64,000 nt of DNA from Buxus sempervirens (taxonomy: Eukaryota; Streptophyta; Magnoliopsida; Buxales; Buxaceae), in NCBI GenBank assembly GCA_947561395.2, contig OX387183.1:59131915-59195914 (forward strand). The letters are read 5' to 3'. This document shows, piece after piece, positions 25,361-37,100 of this stretch. The translations under genes were made by a program, and so were the position numbers. The notes below the pieces were generated by a model, which saw nothing but the letters and a program-made list of their open reading frames with translations, searched no databases and was not told the origin of the DNA. The stretch's first letter is position 1. The number at the start of each line of letters is the position of its first letter.

Positions 25361-26570
25361 TAGCGTTTGGTAGGGCTTTTGGATTCTAGATTATGGATTA
25401 TAATTTGGATTTTAAAAAACCAGATTCTCAATGCTAATTTTTAAAATCTGGAATCTTGTTTGGATAATTTGGTTTTAAAATTTGATTTTGGCAACCAAAA
25501 TCCATAATTGTGTTTGGTTGAACTCTTAATTGGAATAGATTGTATATTTGGTATAAGAACAACAATTTTTAACAAGCATAATTGGTATAAGAACATCAAT
25601 TTTTTCATGAAAACAAGTACGACACCCAAACTAAAACAAAAAGAATGAATTTAGAAAGGTATATTGATTCAAACATATTAACAAACACCTAGTGTCCATG
25701 ATTTTCTCTTTCAAATGGCTGATCACTAGAAACAACACAAACAGTCTCACGATCACAACAAGAAGGAGAAAAGACAAAAAAACCAATTGGAAGACTTCAC
25801 CGTGTTCTTAACAATCAAAGCCCCCTTGGCTTTCGGCCGGACAAAAATTGAAGCACAAAAAGGAGCCAAAGCTCATGGTAGGTCCAATTGATACCATGCC
25901 CTTCCATCCCTCTGTGCCAGGTTGCCATTATTTGACATAATAAACCCTGCTACACCATTAATACCAAAAACAGTGGCTGTAAAGTTGGAGATGCTAGAAG
26001 ATATCATATGGCTCCAAGCTCATGGCAATCTCTCCAGTTCATGAACCCAACCTAAGAGGGAGGGATATGATGCAAACGAAAGATGATGTATTGTTGTTGA
26101 GGGTTTCAAGAGGGAGCAATGAAGAGGGAGAGAGGAAAGAAATGTCACGATAGAAGAGGGATGCTAGATTGTTGTTAAGGGTTTCAAGAGGGAGCAGTGA
26201 AGAGGGAGAGAGGAAAAGGACAAGTCACGAGAGAAGAGAGTAGAAGAGGGCGGGAGAGAGAGAGAGAGAGTACCTGGTTTTAGAGAGAGCAAGTACCTGG
26301 TTTTTTCACTATGGAGGAAGAGCTCGAAGAAGATCGAACGAAGAATGAGAAGATTGGTGGCGAGAGTCGGGCTCATTTAACAATCCGGATTTTGAGTTTT
26401 ATTCTATTAAGCATCAAAATCCATAGAAGCCTGTAATGATGGTTTTTGGCCTGATTTTAAAAACTGATTTGAAAATCCAACTTCAAAATCCGTGCCAAAC
26501 ATCTTAATTGAACTCTAGATTTAGATTCTACCAAAATCCAAAATCCAGAAACCCCACCAAACGACCCCTA
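25361..26570. mobile_element. hAT-like non-autonomous element, about 1.2 kb
   Basis: Inverted ends: the left is TAG-CGTTTGGTAGGGCTTTTGG, the right reversed is TAGGGGTCGTTTGGTGGGG. Subterminal repeats of GGATTTT type are typical of hAT elements. No clear 8-bp target duplication is visible. The interior has no transposase. It contains a purine-rich tandem duplication of about 80 bp (26082-26240, GAAGAGGGAGAGAGGAAA). Confidence 0.6.
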
Positions 26571-27119
26571 AACTTGGGGAAAAACTGATAATTTACTTGC
26601 CAAAACATCTTGGAAGTCCATTTTTTCAAGTATCCAAAGCATGCGATTTTCTTATTCTAATATATTATGACATCCTGGTAAGTCTAGGGTGAAGAAATAG
26701 CATTATGTTCCTCATCGATCTCAATTAGGTAACATAGCAGTTATCACATGCCAAAATGGCCATCAACAATATATTTGCAATTTTTTGGTTATACTGTTTA
26801 AATCAATGCAAACACCTAAACTTACATGTTCAACTTATAGTTTATTTGATATGAAAAAGCTACTTTCTATAATATGTTGCTTTAACCACTATAGCTTAAA
26901 TTAGCCTTTAGATTTATCATTTTTTTCTTCCTTAAATTGAAGAATATTTTTAACGTGCTTATGTAGAAAATTTTCAATTTCATATCTAATCTAACAATGA
27001 TGAAATAAGAGTGTGTGCCAAGGATGTAGTTTTCGTTTCAAGAACCCCAGATAAATCTTAATGGTCCAAGGAAGAACTATATACCACATATTTCTCTTCC
27101 CAAGTAGGTCATCTAAATC

Positions 27120-27600
27120 TTTTTTTTTCCTGATCGATAACAAGAATTTTATTTAGTAAAGGCAAGATTCCAAGATAAGGATAACAGATTTGTACACCAA
27201 CAGTGCACAGAGAAGGACCTTACAGCTACAGTCCTCCACAGTGTATCATACATAATTAACACAATTGATGACTTCTTGGAAATCCAAGCTTTCTACATGA
27301 TTCCATATCTGATGACCAAACTAGCCAGTATCTAATCACTGTATGGATAATAGACCTTAGATTTACTGATGTATTTGTAAAAATCCTTTTGTTTCCACAA
27401 GGTCCACATGATTGTTGCAGGTATCATTCCCCATATCACCTTTCTACGAACCTTAGATTTGCTTTGGCCCCACGACTCCATCAGTTGGCACAACTCTTCA
27501 GGTCATTTAAATCTTATTTCGAGCAGTTCTTTCTTCAAGCATTTATCATGCATGATAGTAGCAGACCTTCGTTTGGATACAAGGAAACAAACCCACTCTT
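27120..27600 (-). mobile_element. L1-type LINE 3' fragment
   Basis: On the minus strand it encodes the C-terminal signature of plant L1 elements (VIWGMIPATIMWTLWKQKDF; compare W..IP..I.W..W.ER). It then decays to stops and ends in a poly-A run (Ts at 27121-27128 on the plus strand). 5'-truncated and dead. Confidence 0.65.
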
Positions 27601-28160
27601 TCCCTTAATTAAAATAATAAGACGTTTGAACAGTATCAACTATCCGACCCAGATAAATGAAAAAAAAAAAGGTTCTCACGGCCATTTGAAGATATAGTAA
27701 TTCAAATATGCAATGCTTCCACTGCCTTGAAATTGGAAGCATTAAATAAAGCGTGCACTTGTTTTACTTGAATAAAGCTAGCAAGAGACGCCAATGAAAC
27801 ATATCAGTTATTCTCAAAAGATCAATCAAAATAATTCCATGGATTAAAAAGGACGTGGAGATGTTCATGCTTTGACGAGAGTCGATTGTAAATCACCAAC
27901 CTCTGTTACTCGTATGGGAACCACTCACAGCACAGAGTTCCTTTGCCACCACGAGCCCCAAATCATTATTTCTCTCTTCCTCTCAGAAGTCGGCAAGAAA
28001 CCCCCAAAAAAATCCGGTTCGTTTCCTCTTCTGCTAGCTTCTTTCCAGCCCAAAATTCTGTTTCGTTCTCCCCTATCTTTAAAGAACCAGAGAACCCTCG
28101 TCAAATATCTTTCGTTCGTTCTCCGCAGACAAATCCCATTCTCTCGGTCTCTCCAGAGAG

Positions 28161-28268
28161 ATGCAAACCAAGATCAAGCCCCACTTTCGTTCTCCTGTAG
28201 AACGTTACAGATCAAAAAAAGGGTGGAATGATCTACCCAGGGGCTTGCAGCGGAAGGCTCTGAAATAG
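28161..28268 (+). pseudogene. Possible gene fragment, 35-aa frame
   Basis: A short frame (MQTKIKPHFRSPVERYRS, ending GLQRKALK) follows a pyrimidine-rich leader-like stretch (27940-28160) that looks like a plant 5' UTR. After the stop a different frame continues as FNEYLEFSRAFSRRL. The protein family is not recognised; a truncated or transposon-captured 5' exon would fit. Confidence 0.3.
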
Positions 28269-28448
28269 ATTTCAATGAGTACCTCGAGTTTAGTCGTGCC
28301 TTCTCAAGGAGGTTGAAAATTGAAACCACTGAAGACTGGAATGTTGGCTTTTCTACGGGTTAATCGTTCGGTTCATTGCCATCGTGTCCACGACTTTCTT
28401 CTTTAAACGGATTCACATCGTCTACTGGGTGCTCAACAGTTAATGTAC

Positions 28449-28508
28449 CACATTAACAGCGGCTCGACCCAAGCCACATTAACAGCGGCTCGACCCAAGC
28501 CACATTAA
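28449..28508. repeat. 26-bp tandem duplication
   Basis: CCACATTAACAGCGGCTCG followed by ACCCAAG occurs twice in tandem, and a partial third copy follows. Confidence 0.85.
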
Positions 28509-28805
28509 AGATAGTGTGACCACTGATGTGACCCATTCCCATTGGCTGCTGGACACCCAATAGTTGATTCATTAGGCACAATAGGGCATGATTTTTAAAA
28601 TTTTTTTTGATAAGACACAACAGGTCGTGATAAGAGGGCACCCAAGAAAAAAAAAACAAAACAAAAGCCACCAACGAACGTACCAAAAAATGAATCGTTT
28701 GATGTTCAGAATTCCACACACCCCTCAAATTCTACACATGCATACCCCCGAATCCACACTCTCACGCACACGTGTGTATGCGTAAACGTACAATCAGCAG
28801 AAGGT

Positions 28806-29591
28806 AGGGGTGCTAAACGGGCCGACCCGAGCCCGTTTAGCGCATGTCTGGCGGGCCGCGGGTCTAGCACAGCACGGTCCATCTAGGGAGCGGGCCGTGC
28901 CGGCCCGTTAGCCAAAACTCCCGACACGGCCCAACCCGTGGCATGCCTAGGGCTAGGCCATGTCGTGCTGTACCGGGCCAGGCGGGCCTGGGTTCTTTTT
29001 TTTTTTTGCAAAACAAACAATTTAACTTTGTAGTTGAAGCTTTCAATCTCCAGAGTCAAACTTCCCACTTTTGATGCTTGAACAATTTAAAAAATTTAAC
29101 TATTTCTTGATAGCTACAGAGATGAAGATAGTAAGGAAGATTGTAGAAGAGAGTAAGAGATTGTAAAAGAGATGTGGTTTGGAGTGGGAAGGATTAGGGT
29201 CATTTATAGAAAACTAAATGTGGCTTTTTAACACCTCTACCCTCAAATATGACTATTATTTGGCAGTTGGAAGGGTGAAAATGGTCATTTATAGTCAATT
29301 ACAAGCATACCCCCCTTAATATGACTGGGGGGGGGGGGGGGGGGGCGCGGTAAAATAGTAGAAAAAAGTGATAAAAACCACTTTAAGAGGAAAAAAAAAC
29401 AGCTAGTCGTTTCGTGCCTAGCAGACAGCCTAGTTGGGCCAGCACGCGTGCAAGCCCATTGGCCCATTGGGCTAACGTGCCTAGCGGGCTGTGCTCTAAT
29501 GGGCCACATGCCCTATAATCAGGGCCCGACACGGCACGGCTAGGGGAGTGGGTTGTGCCGTGCCAACCTGAGCACGCAAAAAGCGTGCTAG
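28806..29591. mobile_element. hAT-type non-autonomous element with GC-rich ends
   Basis: Left end AGGGGTGCTAAACGGGCC, with GGCCCG/CGGGCC-rich subterminal blocks on both sides, as in common plant hAT derivatives. Flanked by CAGAAGGT (28798-28805) and TAGAAGGT (29592-29599), a near-perfect 8-bp target duplication. The interior is AT-rich with a 19-G run and no transposase. Confidence 0.7.
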
Positions 29592-29613
29592 TAGAAGGTT
29601 TGCTCTATCTATA

Positions 29614-29814
29614 TCTATATTATTAATGAAGGGAAGAGGGGAAATATTCCCTCTAGATTCAAGCCTCCCTTTTTATTTCCAATTATTGTCCTCCCCAACT
29701 AAAACAATCCAAAACTATAACCACCCCCATTACTCATGCCTTATTTGAATTTAATTACTTAATTATATGCTATAGTTAATGTAAGGACGTGCAGTATGCA
29801 TGTGCCACCACTAG
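29614..29814 (+). mobile_element. Short Helitron, second subfamily
   Basis: Starts TCTATATTATTAATGAAG after A and ends TGCCACCACTAG before T, with a small hairpin near the end. Strongly similar to 62712-62924. Confidence 0.7.
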
Positions 29815-30329
29815 TCAGTATATAATGCAAGGTGCCACTTGGGGAATCGCGCCAAGAAAATGTGAGACTTCCAAAAAAAGCCTTTATACATCATTATGAA
29901 GGTTTGTTAATAGATGGATACAATAGTCAAAACTGTCTCAATTTTAAAAATACTTATTAATTAGTTGCCAAACCCTTTTCCCTAAATTGCTTATATATAA
30001 AGAACACAACTCGGGAAGTGTGCCAAAACTAATAATGTTTTTTTCTCCCAAAACTGTCTTATAATATCTTATTATCTTATATTTCTTTAGGGTAAATTTG
30101 TCTTTTTATTTTTTACTTTCTAAAAAAGATTCTTTAACAAAATTATTTTTTTTGGTAATATTCTTTAAACCTTAACAAATTTCAAACCTTAAATATCGTG
30201 AACTCTTCTTAATTGCATTTTGACTGGTGAGTAGACCATTTGACTACACCTTAAGTGCCATTGAGTCATGCCATTCAACTTTCTTGGTTACTTAAATGAC
30301 TTGCAAGTATAAATAATTTGGAAACAAAA

Positions 30330-30496
30330 TCTATATTACATATAAAACTAACAGGCCTTTTGGAAAGTGTGCCAAACAAATACCACTTTCCAGAAGATAA
30401 CCTTCACCAAATTCTCATCCTTTGTCTTAACCTTTTATCTACACATGTGCATTATTGCACATGCAACATGCAAGTATTGCACATGCACTCCACTAG
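30330..30496 (+). mobile_element. Short Helitron
   Basis: Starts TCTATATTACATATAAAAC and ends GCACTCCACTAG before T. It contains AGTGTGCCAAA as in its relatives and repeated TGCACATGCA hairpin-forming motifs near the 3' end. Confidence 0.65.
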
Positions 30497-30529
30497 TATT
30501 ATATAACAAGAACAGGCCCGATATATGTA

Positions 30530-30708
30530 TCTATACTATATATAACGAGAATAGGCCCCTTAAGAAACGTGCCAACATGTATTCAGGACTTCCCTAGAAA
30601 GCCCTTAACAGTTAAAAGCATCACAAATATAGAGTTAGAATAGTTAAAATCTCAACCTATTATGTAAAATCTAGACAAAGTTCCATAACTGTACGTGCAC
30701 CCAGCTAG
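30530..30708 (+). mobile_element. Short Helitron
   Basis: Starts TCTATACTATATATAACG after A, carries GAGAATAGGCCCCTT, and ends CGTGCACCCAGCTAG before T. Close to the copy at 12850. Confidence 0.7.
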
Positions 30709-31159
30709 TGTTCAGATATCCATTTGCCATTTTGGACTTGCAATGAGTAGATCCTCCCTGCGTTGACAACATCCGGTGCTTGGGATCGGTCGACATTTCC
30801 GGAATTGGTACAGCCAAAAAAGCAAATGCAGGGATGAAACAAATGGCTAAAAAATATAGAGCATCAAATAAACATGGCAGTAAATTCACCGGCTAAACAA
30901 AAGGGAACGAGAAAGCCAGTCATACTTGTCGCCAGACGGTTACGTGAAAAAATATATAGTTACAAAAGAGTCAACAAATGTCAGAAGAAAGTAAGCTGGG
31001 GCGATGGAACTCCAAAGGCTGTTGGCTCAATAATCCTATGCAGAGTCCGAAATCCTTATGCCTGAAAGCGCCACCATAGGAAACACGTAATTAGCATCCT
31101 CTATCTTCTGAAGCTTCAGCCCTCTCGTGCCAAAGTCTTCCATCGAGGTGAATCCACAT

Positions 31160-34100
31160 TTAGCTTCCAGCTGCAGCAGGTACGGTAGTTGGCTTTGCAT
31201 CTTCAGCTTTCTCATGTTCTTTGTTAAGCATCTGAAATCACACACTCGAATTATAATCATTGCGATTCCAGAACAATAAATCCTTCAAAACTTTATTCCC
31301 TCCAAACTCATCAAATTTGATTAGATGCTCTGCGCATTTGTCAAAAATCAAATAAAATGAAACAAATTGAATCATGAATATAACATTAAGTGGCACCTAA
31401 GAGAACTTCCTCTCATAGCACCAAGACCACAAGATTACCATCTCAACGCCAGTGGAGGCAGATGAATGAGAAAAAAAAAACATCAAAAGCATGTGCATGA
31501 CTTCATTATTCATGTATCCAACAGCACTGTTACATCTATAAGATGCAATAGAGGAGGAATCTACATATAAGATGCAAAATAACCTCAAAAGCATGTGCAT
31601 CACTTCTATTCTCATTGTATTAAGATGTAAAAACTTGAATATTTGAATTAAAAAAAAACAAAATTGGAAAGGAAAAGGAAAAAAAGTGATTTATATTTCT
31701 TTTTGAGCATTTGGTTAAGATGAGATTTTCTGATGACTTTCCGATGCAATCTCAAATTATTGCAAGGTTGATTGGTGCCAAGGTAAACTAAGAGATACAT
31801 TGGGTTTAAGCCAGAGTTTTATTTTTTATTTTTTTAATGAAGCTTTTATGAAACTAGGAAAAGTAGAAATACATGAAGGCGGGATCAGGTCAATGCCTGC
31901 CACAGAACAAGAAATAAGGTGATTTTAAATAACAAAATTCCACATAGCATGCACCTGACCACATGAAAATTCACAAATGTGCATGAATATAAAACTTTCA
32001 AAAAAGTAGTTGGTAGAGTTAAAACAATGCCAGCAAAACACTCACAGATATTGACATACACATGTACTTGCTCACAGACAAACAGGCATACACAAATACC
32101 CTTACTGAGTTGGTCCCTGAAATTATAAATAGGTGGAAAAACCAGAACTATGCTACAGCTTAAGAGACACAAGTTTGGCACCATGTTTTGACAAAAGATT
32201 GAATGAGACAAAAACAGCTCTCTAAAGTTTCTGATTCAAGTCTCTTTTATAATAGTTTGCATCCAATCATTCAGGAAAAACGCACAAGATTGTTCAAATT
32301 AATCGAAGACAAACAAGATCTAAGGTTTTGGTTTCATAAACTTTAACATGATCGGACAAATTGAAAGTAGAAACTCAAAACCTATGTTTTCCCATGGCAG
32401 CCTATGGATTTTACCATCACACAAGGTAACTATCATCGGATTATGCTCCTTGGGTTTCAATCCTCTCCAAAACCAAAACATTTAGGTAAGTATTGGTGGA
32501 GACATGACGCATATTTGCGTGAAAATAATGGAGGGTATCATAAATCATTGGCCGGTTAAAAGCCAATAGATTTTGCCCAAAAATATCAGTTGCAGATGAA
32601 GCTTTAAACCATGAAGCCAAGTGCAACTCTATCACCAAGCATAAGCAAGTAAACATAATGCTATATTTGAAGATTAAACCAAATATGTAGGGAAAGAGCT
32701 TGTCACCTTGTTGTTGATAAGGTTGTGGAGAGCGATTACACTCCTGATGAGAGAGGACAGATATATAACCAACATCATGTCGTTTGTTTTCACTGCACAA
32801 GATCAGCAGAAATTGACGAAAGATCCAAAATTTTCCAGACAGGTATGCCCAGAAACAATAGAAGAAAAGGGAAAATGAAAATGAAGAGGAAAGAACAAAA
32901 CACAAGAAAAGATGAACACTTAGTTCAACATCATTAGCTTTCATTACCTGCAAAAGCTTTGATTAACTCAGCCACATTAAGATTCGGAAGTAGATTGAAC
33001 ACATCCTGCAAAGGAGCATTTTGATAAGAAAACGTGGTAAACATCGTATCAACAAGCTCCACTTCTTATTAACACAACTAGCAGCAAAAGCAGAAACAAG
33101 GTTAATGGGCTTTGGAATTTTAGCCTGAAAACCACCCCCCCCCACACACACACACACATAAAGGAAAGTAGTGGACAAAACCAGAGGGTAATCACCACCA
33201 GTAACCCTTGCAGAGATGTACATGGAAATGTGGTTTATCATATAGTTGATCAGAAGATAAAGCCTCATAGAAACAACTGACAAACTCATTCATAAAGAGT
33301 ATACACTTAGTATTATACCACCTGGATAGAAAATAAGCCAGTTTCCAGCAAACATGATGCCACTGCTCCTTAAAGAAGGGAAGCCGCATGCACATGGTGC
33401 AGAGGCCCAAACAGAAACAGCAGAATAACAAGCCAACAGTTACAAGTGTTGTTGCCGAGGTGGAAGAAGGGTTGAAGTAAGCCTGCACTCTTGTGGATTA
33501 TTCGTGCTTTGGCAACTTGTTTGCTGATATTCGTGGTTTTGGGGAATTTAGAATGTGAGACAAACCCAAAGGAAGGTGGAATTATAAATTTCTCATTGGG
33601 ATTTTTTTTTCAAATTTTTTTTTTGGGGGTTTTGAGTTGGGGGTGGGGGTTAATTTTAATGATTTCATCAAGCATTTGGACATTTTGTGGGAATACAATT
33701 TGAGGGAAAAAAAATGAATTTGGCAAGGATCTCAGAAAATGAGATAACATCACTAGCATTTCAAACTCAAAAAATTCACAACCAATTTAACTCCACATAA
33801 AAAAAGATTGAGATTTGATAACAATTAGTTTAGTTAATAATCAACCTATAAAACAATAATATGTGCCATTCAAGATAATCCTCATAAACCAGTACATTCA
33901 GGAAAATCACGTGAAAAACAAGAGTGCACCTGTAAATGATACATAATCTCATGGTTTAATGGGAGCTTTCCATCAACAACAAGATCAAGATAACCTCGTA
34001 TCTCTCTGAGTCGTGCATCTAGCCCCTTCAAGGCCGCAAGTTTGCCAGTAACCTGCATATGTCATGTCAGCAGAAAATTTTGTTTCACCTTGTGCCTTTG

Positions 34101-37100
34101 TTCAGAAAAAAATGAAATAGTCATTAACAAAGAGCCTGTACTTCCCCATTTATTTCTGAAGAGAAGTGTAATAGATGGACCAAAAACTTCAAGCGGAAAA
34201 CAATAAGATCACCAGTTTTGTAAAGAAGCAAAACCTCAGTAGCAAGGGTGCTAATGGTTGTGTCCTTCACATCCCGAAGCAAGTGCTCCACTCCTATTAA
34301 AAGGGATAAGGCATAACAGTAATGAAAATAAAGGTTCAAGTTACTTCAAGGAAATTTAAACTAGAGTGTAAAATTTAAGAACAACTCATCACTTGCTCAA
34401 ATTCAGTTTAGGGAAGAGAAGGAAAACTCGAAACATCCATTATCATATCCAGGGCATACCAATTTCTTCAACTTCATGAGCAGCAATCTCGGAAGGAACG
34501 TGCACAAACACCTTCTGGCTTTTCTGAGTTGCATTCTGCAACAATAGTAAAATATTTTAATTTAATTTACTGATAAGGAAATGGTTCATGTGGCAGGAAT
34601 ATCTTTGAAAAAGTTAAGAAACAGAAATGCAATTTCTGGTTTCCATAGAGCCTCAATATCAGTAGAGTTGATATAGACAAACATGCCAACTGTTATAAAA
34701 TTGAATGCAAAATATGCTACCGATCAAGCACTGGCATAAGCCAGAACAGAATTTCCTTACTTCTTTAACCTCTTCAACAGCATAGTAAGCTTTTGTGGGA
34801 ATTCCAAGCTCCTTAGGCTGGACATCAATAATAACCAATACAGGGTTTGGAACATAGCTGCAATTATCAACATAAAATACTATCAGGAAGGGGGAAAAAA
34901 AGCTTAAGAACAATAAAAAAGAATATGAAGAAAGTATTCAAGTTGTCCAGACATCAGCAAAGAAGTGGGAAAAAAATTTGCCTTGATAATCCCAAATAGA
35001 CACCCAAAAATAGAAAGAAAGATCACAAAAGTCTGTGCAACTAACCCGCTTGGGTTGCCCAATTGGTAATGTGGGGAGACTGGGATGAACGATAAACTCG
35101 GACATCCTGGGTTCAAACCTACTCCTGTTGTTGCACTCTAACTTATCCGATACATGGGCCTTGCAGGTGGTTCATGTATCCGGGGTTTACTACCCTGGCG
35201 TGGGTCCAATGGACCCTGTCTAGGGTCTGTTCCACATACCAAAAAAAGAAAAAAAAAAAGAAGAAGGTCCGAATGACTTGAAACAAATATAAGCAATAGG
35301 TAAATGTAAGCCCAATGAGAATTAAAATCCAACTGATAGAACAAACAGCTACAGCGTGGCCGAAGATCACTCTGATGCTGTAATAGTTCACTTTTGGTAA
35401 CCATTTTTTTTGTTTTGTAAAGAAGATTATATAAATAAAGAGAAAAACGAAGAGAGTAGTACAATAGCGCACCCCTAGAAGCGGGTACCAATCACACTCC
35501 CAAGACCTTAACATAACCATCCTCATAACTCAATATCTCCCACTCTGATGCTGTAATAGTTCACTTTTTGGTGATCATTACTCCATCTATGACATAGATA
35601 TATATGTACATACATGTGTTTGTGGGCAAAGTGTTGCCCAGTGACAATGCATGCTGCAGGCTCGTGAATTTATATAAATATAACTCTCAAAATGCAGTGT
35701 AGGTATTGCTAAAGCAGGGGGACAAAAGTGGTAGCCAGCGACAGAACAAACACCAGGCATTTTTGTACACAGTGGTTGCACTCAGACTCAAACCCACATT
35801 TTCATGCTGATCAACTGAGATTTTTACCATCACACAAGGTGATAGTCCCTATCACTCAAGAATCAAGATATCCTGAAAATTAAAAATGAACGAAACCACT
35901 CTATTTAAAAGCAATCATAGATGAAGTTACCGTCCTCATTTCTGACAGTTATACACCAGTAGAATTCTAGAAGTACAAAATCGTAGTTCCCATACATGTG
36001 TCAAAACCAGTAGCATAAGTGATTATTTCTGAATGCGATTTCAAATATTAACACAAACACACCATGAATGCCAATAAATCAGAATTCTCATGTACAAAGG
36101 TAGGATATATGAAATTCAAATGAACATTTAAATAGAGTGGTTTCATTCAGAAATAATCACTTATGCTACTGGTTTTGACACATTGCGTCAAAGTCAAAAC
36201 CAGTAGCATAACAAAACAAAACACTTGATCATTAGTTGCTGAGAGGTTAGAAAAACAAAAACAAACCAAAACACTCTTTTACTGGAAGGATCTAATCTGA
36301 AAAATTTATGCCTCTTGATCATTAGTCGCTGAGAGGTTAGAAATATATCGTCGTTCAGGAGAAATAGAATGAACGTTCAATTGATCTTCGGAAAGTGAAA
36401 AGGGACTATCCGTGATCTACATGGACCTCCTGATAATACCAAGGTTTGCAATTTCGCAACATTTCGGCAAAATGTAGCGAAATTTCATTATTTTACAAAA
36501 ATGTCACCGACATTTCAGCAACATCACGTAAAAGTGATAAGATCTTCAATAGATTCAAGGCTTATTTCCCTGATGCCGCTGAAATGTTACAAAATGTCAT
36601 TAATTTACTAATTTTTAGCTTTTTTCAAAATTTTTAATGTCTGGAAATTTTTTCCTCATTTAGGTGAAATGTTGTTCGAAACAACATTGTAAACTTTGGA
36701 TAATACCCACAAATGACTTGTTTTTGGTAAGAGATGAACATAAAATATCAAGTGCATGGTACACATCGGTACCCTAGTGCATTTCTCCATCGGAGTTAGA
36801 ATAAGAGATAAACATTTCTGACTAGTTGTTGTTCAGCTGTGAAGTCTTCTAATTGTGACGAGAAATAAATAATAGTCAATATTTTTGAGGGCAAGAATCT
36901 AATCCTAGAGTAGTCCACACAATGTGACTGAGAGGTTGGCTGGCCAAGCTGCAATTTGTGAAATGAGAAAAGAGGTGAAAATGCCAGACATTATTATTCT
37001 GATCAGTAGAATAAGGCACATTTCGAAAGATGGAGTTCAATACGTTTAAATCCTCCACATAACAAAGAAAGGCAGACCAATGGTCCCATTTTAAAGAGCA

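Larger units (their letters stand above)
25030..31159. other. Transposon-rich spacer between TRM7 and RPN8
   Basis: 6 kb between the 5' side of TRM7 and the 3' end of RPN8. Listed separately are a hAT-like element, a LINE tail, a possible gene fragment, a second hAT-like element and three Helitrons. The rest is AT-rich, with homopolymers including a 19-G run at 29327-29345. I see no complete gene. Confidence 0.6.

Noticed and set aside
27872..28231. 119-aa open frame on the plus strand
   Set aside because: It spans what looks like a pyrimidine-rich leader, gives a low-complexity Ser/Arg/Lys protein and has no recognisable domain.
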